Shown piece by piece: positions 46,734 through 59,810 of a stretch of DNA of 64,000 nucleotides. The notes below the pieces were generated by a model. That model was given only the letters and a program-made list of their open reading frames with translations, did not search any database and had not been told where the DNA came from. Position 1 is the first letter of the stretch, and each line of letters begins with the position of its first letter. The position numbers and the translations under genes were made by a program. The DNA comes from Sporothrix humicola. Its lineage: Eukaryota > Ascomycota > Sordariomycetes > Ophiostomatales > Ophiostomataceae. The stretch covers positions 248,001-312,000 of the forward strand of contig WNYE01000040.1 in assembly GCA_021396245.1 (NCBI GenBank). The letters run 5' to 3'.

Positions 46734-49700
46734 TTGCCTTCTTCTTTCCGTCCCTTTCCACTGGCCCGCCATTGCTGTGGTCCCGGGCTCCAAAAGGCGG
46801 GCCAGGCAGGACCCGTCGTGGCCCGTCTTTGGGTCCCGTCTTTTTTCTTTGTCCCTGGTCCTTTACGTCTTTTTACGTTCTTTTGTTCGTGACCCTTGCA
46901 ATTGTCGCGTCTTTTTCTCATCCTTCATGCACACGCCCTCTCCAGTCCCAGCCTTGGATCCGAGGCTGGATCCAGATGGATGCAAAGTGGTCCAGGTTGA
47001 AAAGAAAAAGTGAAAGAAAAAAGTGAAAATAGACGGTAAAAAGGCAGGGAAAGAGGACAAAAGAATCCTCAAGGATGCCGCCGACAGAAGCTTGGACTTT
47101 AGGAGGTTGTCGAGCAATGAATACGGTGTCGGTCTTGTAGTTTGTATCTTGCGTGGTTGGAATCGTGACTGTTCTCCAACAGACAAGTCACCGAAGAAAA
47201 GAACAGCAGGTGGTAGATGCAGGAGAAACTTGATACAAGTCCTCTAAACTGCTGCCTCTGGGCTTCTTTTCTTCTCTCGATCTCACCCCCACAAATGTCA
47301 GCTGTTTTCTTGCTTCCGGTCCCCATTGATGCGTCAAAAAAGAAAAGAGAACAAAAAGGTACTGAGAAAAAGAAAGAGGAGCTTAAGTGCATGCATGATG
47401 CAGACCCGCGTTTTTTACGAGAAAGGTGCGTCTCCGAACGAATAAGAGACGCGACGTAGAGGCCCAGTTAAGTTTCCAGTTTAGTTGGAAGTGACCGGTC
47501 AAAGTTACACTTTCGCTCCAAGTAATAGGCGCATACTCCAAACGCAGGCGCAGATGCAGGTCCAAGTCCACAAGTCCACTGTGCTACGCGCGAAAGGTGC
47601 ATGCATCGACCCAAAGAAAGAGAAAGACAAGAGCAAGAGAGCCAAAGACCCAGAGGCCCAGAACAAAGTCCACTCGCGACAAACTAGAAGACCCAGAGGA
47701 ACAAATAGTACGGGGCTGGCGGAAGCGCTTGCATGGAAAATAGGGCGAGTGAAAACGGAGGCAAAAAGATGAAGAAAAAGTCGACAGAAAAGACAGAAAG
47801 TCAAGAGAGGAGAAGGACCACGGCACTCCACACAGTCCCAATGCAGGGTCAGATGCAGAGAAAGATGTCGATAAAGCGAGGGGAAGGATGCGAAAGAAAA
47901 CTCTGTTGTATGAGTTTACTTCTCGAAGAATCTCTCAACAAAATAACGAAGTTCGACGCCTCATCTGCACGACCACATGTTCACGATGAGAAAGTCAAAG
48001 AAAAAGATGTCAAAAAGAAGCCAACCTCGTCGTCCACAAGAGGGGTAAGAAAGCAGCCCCCTACAAGACTCTGGAGAGACCCTCTTTACAGCGCCTGTTT
48101 CAGGCACGCTATGCCCTAAGAGACAGGAGACAGCCGCCCAAGTGACTTTCACGAGACAAACAGAACACGGCATATCAAAGACGTCTGTCAATAACATGTG
48201 AATGTGAAGCTGTTTCTGCAGCCCTTTTTCGTTCTCGACCGGCCGGCTCGCTCGTCTCATCTTCATCTCCCCGCGTTTTGGCGAGGTAGAAAAAGGGCAT
48301 ACTTTCCAAAAGGAGGATAACAAAAATCAATTGTTGGGGAAATGATGGGAAACGAACACGTTTTGCGGGGAGAACCAAGACAATTTGACGGCCAAAAATC
48401 AGGGGAAATGAAGATGTGTCCCGCTGTCACGGCATATTCACAAGCCGAAAGACGGTACTTTGGAGCACAAAGACCACGAAAAAGGGGCGTGTTGATAGAT
48501 GACACGAGGATTTCTTGTGATGGAGGAATCGGCAGGACAAAACGACAAATAGACAAAAGACGGTGAGCTTCTTGTTTCAGGATTGGGGAGATGGCCGCTG
48601 CTCGTAAGGTCGTCACCTTTTCATCACAGCCTCGGGATGATGAAGTGCTGAAGTAAAAAATACAGATGAGAAGTTGAGTGGACATGTGGTCGTGCCGATG
48701 CGGGCACCCGATGTGGCGGAGAACATGAAAAGGGTGCCCGTGTTTGCCAAGAGCCAGCCGTCAGCGTCCGCCGTCCGTCACCCGTCACTTTGTCGTCCAT
48801 TGTCTTTCAGCCACGGTCTCGTGTTGCTGCCCGACGGGTCCGTGTAACGGATGCCCGACTTTATGTTCTTTTCGTGTTCTCTTCCGTGTTCTTTTGGACT
48901 TTCCAACGTATGGAGTATCGTACAACATAATTTCAGCCCCTGACCCGTTGCACAGCGTCTGACAAAACTGCTTCTAGAAGACAATATGACGAAAAGATGA
49001 AAGACGGCCATAAACGGCGGTGTGATGCACAAGATGTTGGCTGCTGTGAAACATTGACAGGTGCCAGTCACTGCCAGTTACTGCCTGTCGATGTTGTCCA
49101 CATGTCCTTGGTTTCTGTGATACCATCAAACACGAGACGCCCTGATCCGTCGGTGAGATGCAAAAGGGGCTGTCGGCCAACATCTTCAGCCAATACCAAC
49201 AACGTTCTACCAACAACCTCTGGCCGAGCCGTGTCGGCGATGTCGGCAATAAAAAGTGCTACTCTGGGACATCACCAACGCCCCTGCATTTCGTCGTCTC
49301 GCGATGATTTCGAATGTCACGCGACTCGGACTCGGGCAAGTCGTCCTAATGTCGATATACGGTAAAGAGGTACGCGTCTGTCTGTTGGAACAATGCGCTT
49401 GCATGTCTGTCTGTTGGCAGCCGTACGATGTAGTCAGCGTGTCGTTGTCTTCATCTGCCGTCTTCTCCATCTTGCCTACGCCGTACATCTGCCGTCTTCA
49501 CCTGCATCTACATTTGCGTGCAGTCTGACTCGGTTACAGTACGCATTTCCCGGGTTTATTTTTATTTTAAGCATCGCGAGTGGCAATGGTAATGAGGTGT
49601 TTTGTCTGCCCTGCAACTCCTTGCGGTAAAATACCTCCCTGTCCTCTCCACATCACTGACAGGTCACTGTTCCAGACTTTTGATTCCCGGGATAGCTTAC

Positions 49701-51696
49701 GGAGTCCAGCTTACACGACATAGCTCCTACAGCTCCGACTTTACATACCATACTCTCGAAAGCCTGGAAAGCTCCTGCAGCTGCACGAAAAGGGGAGCCT
49801 CGCAGACTCAGGGACAGCTCATTCTCAGAAAGATGGCCCAATGCGGACATTGGAGGACTTTGGAGGAGCTTTGGAGATGCACAGGACACGGCACAGAAGC
49901 AGAAGCGGGAGACAAAAGGGGCAAAATGTTCAAAAACAGCAAAGAGAAGCAAAATGAGGCAAAAAGAGCAACAAAAAGGAGCAACAGACTGAAGGAGCCT
50001 GCAGGACGGCACGGAATATTCTTTTGCGGTTCTTGGTCCTTGGTACTTCGTCTTTTCTCGTCGACAGCCATCCTCGGTCCGAGGACAGAAAGCAGAAAGC
50101 ATTCGACAACGAAGGTAGGACTTGTCTAGAAGCAGTATCTGTCGCGACGATATGTGTGTGTGTGTATTGGCGCTGGCCAGCCTTCTTTCGAGTATCAATT
50201 TCCCTCGAAACAGAACGTGTCTGAGCCCTACAAAGAGACATCTCAATCGAGACTCAACGTTCGAGAACCTCGAAAGATGCCTCCACGTTTTGCTGTTTCG
50301 CCGCCCGCCGCCACAATTAAGGTTGTCGAAAGCGAGTGCCACTGTCACTGTCACTGTCGTTTGTCACCGTCGATGTGTTCCGTGTCCGTGCTGTTGCACT
50401 CTTCCACTGCGCTCTTCCAGGTTTGGAACATGCCCCGGTCAGAAAAGACACGACACGCTCCAAGACGCTCCACGACGCGATGCGACTTTAAACGGCAGTC
50501 CATTCTCTCTCTCTCAACACCACCAAAGACTCCACGTCTGAGAGCCGGAGGCAGGGCGATGGGGACTAAGGCAGGAAAAGGAGCAAAAAGATGGAGAAAT
50601 CGTGGAGTAAAGGCGCACTGCAGACTTCGCAGTGCATCTGCAAATGCAGTGAGCGCAAAGACCGCAGCCTCGTCTCCATTCTCGAAACTCCAGTTTCCAG
50701 CCTCTGCTCCTACGACGTACGCTTTGTCTTTCTTACTAAATCCGTTCAATTAAATAACGCGTCGCGAAACGACGCAAAAAAGGTGAGGAAAGAAGAAGGT
50801 TCTCAAAAATACGACAATTTCAAACATGCTACTGTGACAGCAAAATGTCCGAACAGTTGCATGACAAAGCCCTCGTCCTTGTCAAAACACAAGCACAAGC
50901 ACTGAAAGGAAAATGGGCTCACAAAAAGTACTCATTGCAACGACCAGGACAAGGGACATCACAAAAAAGTGTTGCCATTTTTCGTCGCGTGGTTTTTTTA
51001 CCAACAGTTTCAACAGCCTTGCCTTTGCAACATTCTTTTGTTTTTATTTTTGAGCACAGCAACAGTCGGTGCAGTGCTCATCCCAACATCCATGACATTC
51101 TGTCGCATGCTATTTTCAACCCTCAGGCTATTGTTTCTTATGTTGTTAAAATAAGATTTTCGCTGGCCAGGTTCATTGTCCAGGATTTTCTTTTGTTTTG
51201 GGTTTTTTCTTTCTTTTCTTTTCTTCTTCTCTATTCATTGTTTCCCCAATTGTTTTGTTTTATTTTTATTTCCTGTTCCTGGTTTGTATTAATTTTCACG
51301 CCCACAGTTTAGAACTCACCCCTTTGCTGAGTGGTCAACCTATATCACAACCAAGGCTGGCTCTGATATAGGCCGTCGTGTGGTGATGGCCCGATTACAA
51401 CCAGCCATCGTCGATCCCTCGAGCCTTTTTTGCCCTGAGATTCAGCGAGGCCGTTTCCTTTTAAAGAACAGTCTTGTCGGGCGGCTGCCCTTTGTTCCTC
51501 TTCCGGTCATCTCTCACATTTTGTTCTCAGGGCAGGGCGACCGATTTGATTTCGCTCGCCTTATGTGTTCCCCTGTCTCATTGTTTTTGCTCGGACGGTG
51601 TTCGTAGGGAAAGAAAATAGGGGATCGTCTCGAGCGAAAATCTGGTAAATGAGAAGAAACAAAAGTACAGAGGGAGGGTATATCAGACGTTTATAT

Positions 51697-52067
51697 ATGC
51701 GAATGGTCACCAACACTGCACTCACCAACAATGTGATTGACAATGCTGAAAGTGAGTGATAATAATAGTGAGATGAATCGCGCACAATAAATGTCCACCA
51801 ACAGCAACAGACATTCTCATCAACCCCGGCGCTACCGACTCCACCACTCTTACGGAACAACCGCTCAACGGAACCGAGGTCCTCTCCGAACCGGCCCGCC
51901 CTTTTCGCCGAGGCACCTGTCTCTGTAACTCTAAACTTATCAATTGCTTGCACCCTCCCATCTACCTCTACGCGATGTCGTTGTGCAGATTCGCTACTTG
52001 TAAGCGATCAACTCGTTGCAGCCCTCGGACAACTGTTGGGCTGTTGGATGCTGTGAGATTTCTGTGA
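51697..52067 (+). CDS. Candidate small two-exon gene, unknown product
   Basis: Exon 51697-51751 starts with ATG and ends in phase 1 at a GTGAGT donor. Exon 2 from 51811 (acceptor CAACAG) continues in frame to a TGA at 52065-52067, giving about 102 residues. The first 45 codons of exon 2 (including NPGATDSTTLTEQPLNGTEV) end largely in C or T and look more gene-like than the surrounding desert. An alternative second intron (GTAACT donor near 51928) would replace the C-terminus. No branch site is obvious in the 59-nt intron and no family is recognised. Confidence 0.22.
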
Positions 52068-54285
52068 CTTGCGCGGTGGTTGGTCGTTTCGTCACCGGTG
52101 GCTTGTCCCCACGGTTGTATCGTGCGTCACAGAAGTCGCAGGAAATATACCTCGCTTGCGTTGATATATGTCGGAGAGAGACGCGATGCGATGCGATGGA
52201 GAACACTGGAAAGACGACAAAAACGACAAAGCACCGGAAATGTCCCCGGTCCCATTGTTTTCATTTGTTCGCGCCTTCTAGAAGTACTTTGAGGAAGAGG
52301 GAGAACACAAACTTTGGTACGCTAGCTGGAAAACCTTATTATCGTCTGTTAAGAAAACGCGAAAAAGACCAAACAAGAGAAGGGTGCAGGTAAGCAAAAA
52401 GGTCTGACCGCACGGGATGAACGCAACGCTCGCTCGGACTGCCGCCTAACCACGGATGCGTTTGCCGGGGAAGAAAGGAAGTGTGAAGCGTGCCTTTGCG
52501 AGAGGAAAGAACAATGAGAAGAAAAAAAGAAGGCGAAGCGAGATGGAGGGGCGTGTGAGAAAGAAAACTCAAAAATTAATTGACGATTTAAGATCAGAGT
52601 TTTCAACACAACGGTACTTAGGAATGGGGGATACAGGCACAGAAAAACATTAACGAGGTTGGTGATTGACAAAACATGTTTCAATAGGATTTATTCGAGT
52701 TTTTGTTGTCGAATATAACTGGCGATGGCTGGTCTTGAGACAATTCCATTGTATGAAAAGTCTGCGAAGAAGGGCGTCGGGCAACTTGAAAAATATTTCG
52801 CCAATCCTTCCACGCAATTGTTGACGCAAAATGTTAACGCACGCACTTAACAAATGCAAAGAAAACCTTAATAGCTGTCGTCAGCCCCGTTGGGTGCATC
52901 CTCTTACGACATACATATGTCGCAAGGCTTCAATAAACCACAAGGATCACAGTCTGGCCTGTTCCCAACCCTTTTTCTCTTTCCGAAATCCGTCTCTGCA
53001 TCCATTTGTCTCCATTTGTCTCCATCTTCGTCGTGATGTCTACGACGACGCTGCAAGGAACCTGTGTTTTGCAGCTCAATGTGGTATTGACATTGCGCGA
53101 TGGAAATGGATCAAAGGCGGGAAACTGGAGCTCTGGAGCTCCTGAGCTCCTTGACTTGCCTCCTTACCGTGCGTGTATCAACTAATGCCGGCGCTCAGGA
53201 GAGAATACACCGACGAGCCGTGTCTTTTGTTATTTCCCGTGACTTTGGTTCCCGTCCCAGCAAAAGCGACCCTTGCTCACCGAGAAAAAAAAGCACGCCC
53301 CAATTCACACCGACTTCCTCCCGTCCCTTCTATCCTTCTCCTATGCCTCTCTGTCCCGTCCCCCAGGACCCAGGTTCCAGGGACTTAATGACCGTTTCTA
53401 TGTGCGAGCGCAAGCTCTTTCAGGCACTCAATATGGCCCTGCCCCGGTTTTTAGACTCCCCGTAACTTCAGGCCGTGTCTCTGGAGTGCGGTCGCTGGTA
53501 CTGCGTTTTGACAGTCTCCTCCTGTGCAATTACAGGACATACCAAAATACTTGGAATTGCGGTCTTTCTGGGGCATTCCGGGGTTTTCTTGTGCCGTGTT
53601 CCTAGTTTGATGTGTTGGCAACGTCCCTCTTCTTAGATTATGGGGTAACCAAACGTAAAAAAACCTCATAAACTTTGTTTCGGCACCACATGATTCCGTG
53701 GAACGGACGTCCAAAGAACATTGCAGGTGGTGGGATGCTTGTCGAGAATTAACTCCTTCATCTAAACTTTGCGTATTTGTAAACTGGTAAATCCGGGGAG
53801 AAGACCTGTCATGATGAAAAAATCTCAGACAAGCCTTCTGTCACTGCAATCAATCTCACGGCCCAAGTTTTGAGCCTACGAGCCCTTGTTAAAACATGTC
53901 TTGCATATCTTCCTTGCTTTTGGTATCAACGTACAAATGGTACTTGCGAAATATCCCGACCGACATGACAGGTGCACGTAATTACGATAAGCCGTGGCTC
54001 AGGGCATGTCCCTGAATCCAGAGGTATCGAGCCATGGTGTCGTGTTGTCTACATCACAACCCGCCACACAGACAACCACAAAAGTGCAACGACTTGGTGT
54101 CTGAATACTGGAGGGGAAGAAATGAAGTCTTAAGAGGCGATGTGTATGGACGTGCGAAAGCTGCCGGTAGTTGACTAAACTTGGTAATTGAATATTTGGG
54201 CGGCGAAATGATTGTCATAGCGAACATCAACAGTGTGGTTGTCATTTATATCTGCATTTTGTCACTCAAAAAGAGGATATATTTG

Positions 54286-54420
54286 ATATGAGGAATCAAA
54301 GCTAAGTTGAAAATTAAAAATTTTACGAAAAAAAAAACACTACCAATAAATAAAACCAGCCAAATCGTAATTTCTATTTATCTAAAACAAAAATTAAATA
54401 AAAATAAATAATAAATGTCC
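54286..54420. repeat. AT-rich low-complexity tract 3' of the pheromone receptor gene
   Basis: About 135 nt of A/T-dominated sequence with AAATAAATAAT words, starting some 380 nt beyond the receptor stop codon. No gene is visible. Confidence 0.6.
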
Positions 54421-54802
54421 TAGACACACTAAATTGGGGGTGGCAATTAAAAAGTGCAAAAAGGGGGAAAGTAAACAAACAAACTAACACTATGCCTGAC
54501 TAATGGCCACCAATTGTACTAGGGCAGCGCTTCTTGTCACACCAACACACTACGAGCACAATCACCAAAGTATGAATTGAAAATTGGTAGTAGAAAGGAA
54601 AGTAACGCTTGTATTGTGTAATTAAGCTGCGCTGCGCTGAATTAATAAAAGAGGGTAGGTACAGGAATAGACTTTTTATGCCCGCCAAAGACAATGAAGA
54701 AAGAAAAACAAATGAAAATATTGCAAAGGAGAATATCCATCAGTCGATGACAAAGGAAATAAATCAAACGAATAGCGGAAAACATTAAGACACCAAGCTG
54801 CC

Positions 54803-56795
54803 CTAATTCTTGCGGACCACTGCACTGGTAGTGATGCAGCGCTCGACGCGGACGCCCTGTTGAGCTTGCTGCAGCTGCCCGCCGAGGTTGTCCTCGCTCT
54901 TCGTGCGGCGACCGCTGGTGGGGGCACTTCCTCCGGTAACATCATCCTGGGCCTGCGTCGGAAGAGGCTCACTGCCGTCGGACCAGACGTGGGTGCTGAC
55001 GGCGCGGCCGCCGATGCTGTTGGTGCGGGTGCCGTCAAAGGGCCGAGTAGAGGAGGGGATGAACATGTGGAAGTGGGTGCCGTCGGTTGCGACTGTCTCG
55101 GCCGAAGGCACCAGAATAGGTGCAGTCGAGGAAGATGAGGTCGGCGGCTGAGGCTGGGAAGGGTCGGTGGATGGTCCGGAGTTAGTGGGCTGCTCCTGTT
55201 GTTGCTTCTTGGAAACGTCGCCGAGAGACTTTGCGTATGTAATGGGACTCCAGGTCACTGCGGGTTGAGTGGATGATGTCGACGGAGTAAACCAGCTGAG
55301 GCCCATGGCTTGATTGAAGGGCGCCCGAGATGGTGCAGCAACAGCAGCTGGTGGTCGCTGTAGGACACCTGAAGCGAGCTCGACGTCTTGCGTGCTATCT
55401 GCAGTGGGAGTAGAGCCTTTGTGCAAGATGCGCTGGAGGAAGGACGTCTTTCGCGACGCACGGGTATCGGCCACTTCACCCTCGGCCGCCGATGTCATCG
55501 GGTAAATGGGCGCACACGATCCTTTGCGTGATTGACTTGTTTGTTAGCACGGATAGGAGACATCAAGTAATGTACAACACTAGAGTAGACTTGACCTACC
55601 TGAAAGAGTCCAGAGTCGACACTTGCGTGGCCGCATTGGACATGTTGGACGACGTGTTGGACGCCATGCTGTCAAACGCCGTGCGGTCCGGATCGTACGT
55701 CTCTTGCAGGACTGGGAACAGGCGGCCGAGGCCCACGGCCAGCAGGTATTCGCGGTACACGTTGATGGCCTCCTTGGACGTGCCGAAAAAGATGAAAGCG
55801 ATGAAAGCGCTGACGACGGGGATCCAGCTCATGTTGAGCGCCAGGAAGCCGAGGTCCTTGTATGATAGAATGGTGATGGAGTTGTAGGGGATGAAAATGT
55901 TGTAATGGACCGAGTTAAAGTCGGACGGGTAGTTCCAGGGCCACCCTTGAATCAGATTGATGGCGCAGAAGGCGGTGATGATAGGCGTGTAGGGTACTAG
56001 AATGCACAGGACCATGAAATACAGCTTGCGGCGGGCGCGCTGGCGACGGGCATAGGCGACGGAGTTGGTACCTCCGAGAGCGGCCTGGGAGCTCTCGTCG
56101 ACCTGGCGGAAGCGGCGGTAGGTTTGGACTGCTTGTTAGCGGGGATCATCAAAATAAAAGGACAAGTATATGTACCTACATGTGTAGTAGCATGAGGCGA
56201 TGGTGAAGAAGAGAGGCGGCAGGATAAAAAAGACGAGAAAGACGGCCGTGGCATCATAGGCATTGGTGCATCCACTGGCTGGGGCAATGGCGTAGCGCTG
56301 GCCCTGCACAAAAATCGTGACAATGATTTGCAGAACGGGAACAGGGAAGATGATGAGCGACTGCGCTATCAGGCGCTTGCGCTTCTCCTTGTTCGACAGG
56401 CTAGTAACGCGTGTCAAGCCGACCTGGCTCGCCAGACGCTGCATGATGGCACAAACACTGGTGCTGTAGACCGTGACGAGGGCATACTGAACATATGCCT
56501 GCAAGTCACACCAGCCATAGCCGAGCCACCAGCTGGAAAAGTCCTGGTTGTGCCAGATGGCCGCGTTGACAAAGACAAACAGGATGAGGAACCACAGGTT
56601 GATCACATAGACACAAGCCGGGAACTCTCCGTTGCGCCAGAGAAGCCGTAGCGGAACCCATGTCAAGAGAATGACAATGGGACAAAGGATGAGGCGGAGG
56701 ATGACGTTGGCGACGAGGGCTGGTGGTGTCGGGAGTGTTCCGGCGCGGCCCCAGATGAGCACGCCTGTGTCTGTGTAGTAAGGAGTTGTCTCCAT
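54803..56795 (-). CDS. pre-1: STE3-type a-factor pheromone receptor (PRE-1-like GPCR)
   Basis: Exons 56795-56180, 56128-55600 and 55535-54803 give 625 residues. Class D (STE3) receptors bind the lipidated a-type mating pheromone and signal through a heterotrimeric G protein at the plasma membrane. Seven hydrophobic segments fall at about 26-48, 61-82, 94-120, 143-166, 184-205, 243-265 and 299-321, after a short N-terminus. Family traits include LTWVPLRLLWRNGEFPAC after TM1, the basic loop NKEKRKR before TM4, and WPWNYPSDF with HYNIFIPYNSI between TM6 and TM7. The cytoplasmic tail (about 300 residues) is Ser/Thr/Pro-rich. Introns are 51 and 64 nt, each with a GTAGGT donor and a GCTAAC branch. 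The chosen acceptor of intron 2 (AACAAG) keeps the tail in frame. No pheromone or mating-type gene is adjacent. Confidence 0.95.
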
Positions 56796-59045
56796 GTTGA
56801 TGCGGGTGAGTGATGTGATATAGATCCGTTGATGCTGGTGATGATGCTCGGTGATAGTTTAATATATCTCGTCTTCCAAGATGCTCAAGATCAAGAGGAG
56901 GAGAAGAGAGAAAGAGAAGAGAAAAGTCAAACGGCCTTCTTGTAGGGGAGAGATATAAAAAACAGTATCCCGTATTTAAAGGAGACACAGTGGACGCTGC
57001 TTGTTGCTGGTCAATAGGACAGGCAGAGACCTCTCGGAATAGAGTCTGATATGTGACCTCCTTGACCCTCCTTGCCCACTTTGCTATTCACGCCCAGCAA
57101 GGGGCGGAAGTAGTGTGTGATAACTCTGAATAGAAGTGCTTCACCTCAGTATCAATGTGACGGGAAGGGTATATCTTGGCATAGACTGGAATAGATGAAA
57201 ACGAAACGTGGGTGTGATCGCGGGTGAGACTGTGGATGCGGATGAGAGGCCATGATGGGGGCCGAGCATCATGAATAGCGGATCGACATGGCCACCTTTT
57301 GTTTGAGACGACCCGCGTGGAAATTTGAATAAGACGAGAAAGTGACAAAAGTGACAAAAAGCGAGAAAGAGTGACAAGAGGAAAGGTGAGATGGGATGAG
57401 AGTTTTAAACAGGGTATAATAGACAAAACAGTGTGAAAGGGTCATGACCGATGTGGATAGAGAAGGATAGTGTAGTGAAAGGAAAAGGTTGTCCTATTGA
57501 CGAAAAGAGAACAAGAGTACAACGTAACAAATAGAGAGAGAGGTAAAAGAGCAACAGAAAATGAAATCCGACAGGTGATGAAAGGCACGACGTGGGAAAT
57601 GTGCTGAGATGGCAAGGGAGGCCCTGTATGCCACAACTAGATAGTTCTAGGCCTGCCATCCTGTCAAAGAGAGTGAGAGAGGACGTAAAAAGAGCGAGGC
57701 TTGTGAGGCTTGAGAGACACACAAAGGCCAGATGCGGACAGGCATCCAAAGTCGTACCCTCAATTCCTCAATAGACGTCTAATTCGGCAAAAAAGACACG
57801 GGATGTGACTAGCATCATAGCCCAACATGCACACGCAACACGGCCAAACAAGGGCTGCCATAGCGCCAGTTGAGCCAAATTCCAATAGTCTCGTCAAATT
57901 CGGCCGCCCAAAGAGACACAAGGACTCAAAAGGTTGGCCGTCGTCCTTGTCAAAGGGAGAGGCCGGACGTAGCAAGCGGCGGCTGATCGTCTCTTCGTCA
58001 CTTTTGGGGGCGGCGACCGGGGGAATACTATTCATGGTTTAAGGAGATTTTCTTAGGCCCCTAGGAGATTTGGGAGATTTGGGGGGCGATGCGCTATTCA
58101 TGCCGGGCTGACGTTTGCTGTCTTGTTGCCGTCTTGGTATGTTTTTGTGTGGAAGGTTGATGCAAGTTGAGGTTGTTCGTGGTTCTATTCAGACCCAAAA
58201 GGGGAAAGGCGCTTTCCCAAATAGGCAATTTCCCTTATTGAGGACTTGGGGCCGGAGCCTGCAGGCCTTTTTGTAGCTTTTTTGTTGTCGTTTTCCTCAA
58301 TGCTTTCCGCGAACGTGGAGCCAAGACATGTTCCCTGCCATGAATTTTTAAATTCCTGCATTTCTGCACTTCTGCCACATTCTATTCTATTTATTGCTCG
58401 CGCCCGGCGATCTGAGACGTCATATTGGTCCGCATCGTCGACTGGACGGTCAGTCTTTTCGCCGGCTCGCTAGTTTCTAGTTTTGTTTTTTAACGGTCCC
58501 GGGACAGGTTGTGGCCGCTTCTGGTAGTGGTCTCATTTCATCACCAACTGAAGACGAAGTCCCTTGCAGTGTTGTCGAGAGAGCTTTTACGAAATGCCTT
58601 TCTCGAGGAGCTCTTCTGTGAGGTGAAAATGGCAGTCGCTATTGAGGTCTGAATGTCGTTTGGATAAAGGCGGGTCTTCACCAGCCACACTTCGGCAGTC
58701 GTCTTCTGCCAATGCACGGGCCATTCGACGCCACACTTATGGGAGGTAAGAGCCCATAATCAGCTTGAAATTGGGAGGAGCAAGACGCAGAGCTAGGGAG
58801 GTGAGGGAGGGCGAAAACGCGCCAGCGACCAGTAAAGTGCGCCAGTGACGCGGAGCGCGATTGCGCCGTGCCTGGTGCGTGCACCTGCCGTTTGTTCCTG
58901 TCTGTGCTTTTCATTGTCTTTGCGCTTCCCCTCTCCTCATCGCATCACCAACGCCAACAGTCTCAAAAGTCTTTGATCAACCTCAACCAACAGTCGCCAC
59001 CCGCACACTTTCGCTCACACCATCCTCCCCTCCCACTCGTCCACA
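56796..59045. other. Divergent intergenic region, pheromone receptor/mtSSB
   Basis: 2.25 kb between divergent starts. About 60-75 nt upstream of the receptor start the minus strand reads ATATATTAAAC, a possible TATA element. A GGAGATTT word occurs three times near 58044-58080. Short ORFs throughout have no recognisable features. No RNA gene was found. Confidence 0.5.
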
Positions 59046-59530
59046 ATGTCTTTCGCTATGCGCCGTGGCCTCGGCCTCACCTCCTCGCTCGCCTCGTCGG
59101 CCCGCGCCTTCAGCACCACGCCTGCTCGCCAGGTCGCCCGCATCACCATTGTCGGCCATCTCGGCGACACACCCGAGCTGCAGGCCACCAGCACGGGCCA
59201 TGAGGTGCTCAAGTACGTCGTCGCCAGCAGCAGCGGCCCCCGCGACAACCGCCAGACGAGCTGGTTCCGCGTCTCGAGCTTCCTGCCCGAGGGCCCGCAG
59301 CGCGAGCTGCTGCGCGGCCTGCCCAAGGGCACGCTGGTGTTTGTCGAGGGCGATGCCACGATGAGCACGTACCAGGACGCCGAGGGAAAGACCAAGAGCG
59401 CGCTGAACATTATGCAGCGTATGTCCCGGACCCCGAGAATTCCACAATGTATCGATTATCAGTCATCCACTAACAACTTGCAGGCAGCATCGAGGTCCTC
59501 AAGCGCCCTGCTCAGACCGAGTCGGCATAA
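59046..59530 (+). CDS. RIM1: Mitochondrial single-stranded DNA-binding protein (OB fold)
   Basis: Exons 59046-59418 and 59484-59530 encode 139 residues. The protein resembles bacterial SSB and yeast Rim1, which coat single-stranded mitochondrial DNA during replication. Residues 1-27 form a typical mitochondrial presequence rich in Arg, Ser and Ala with no acids (MSFAMRRGLGL, ARAFSTTPAR). The OB fold follows: ARITIVGHLGDTPEL, VLKYVVASS, TSWFRVSSFLPEG, KGTLVFVEGD and a last strand KSALNIMQRSIEVL. The 65-nt intron (GTATGT donor, CTAAC branch, TTGCAG acceptor) splits the last strand in phase 1. The start is the first ATG after a CCACA context. There is no acidic C-terminal tail as in bacterial SSB, in line with mitochondrial forms. 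It converges on glutathione synthetase with 280 nt between stops. Confidence 0.93.
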
Positions 59531-59810
59531 ACGATCGCATCGATTGACATTGACAGCCCGACCGGCTGGACGTAACATTTCTTTTGTATATGGTGTGTCG
59601 AGATAATGTACTTGTACTTATAGGGGAGGAAGAGAAGGGAACCGAACGGGACGATAACGCAGCTCGACCATACCAATGCCACGCTCTATCCCAGCTCTAC
59701 GAACATAGAACAATTAATACCCTCAAAAAACATCCAGAAAAATATATATGCCAGAAGATCTAAGCTATGAAAAAGGTTGAAACGAAAACGCTTATCTACA
59801 CCGGGTTCGC

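Larger units (their letters stand above)
30104..54802. other. 24.7-kb gene-poor desert
   Basis: No recognisable gene is seen on either strand across 24.7 kb, very long for an ascomycete. Sequence complexity is high, without long tandem arrays or an obvious transposon. Purine-rich and pyrimidine-rich blocks a few hundred nt long alternate. The longest frames (44151-45131 minus, 326 codons; 30677-31696 minus; 39371-40114 plus) are Leu/Phe/Ser/Cys-rich and lie opposite purine tracts, so I treat them as artefacts. One weak small-gene candidate lies at 51.7-52.1 kb. Short repeats and four TACTCCGTA words fall here. The region may contain regulatory DNA or non-coding transcription units, which sequence alone cannot show. 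Confidence 0.6.

Noticed and set aside
54803..56795. A mating-type locus around the pheromone receptor
   Set aside because: No HMG or alpha-box gene and no pheromone precursor is visible nearby; receptor genes are usually unlinked to the mating-type locus in ascomycetes.
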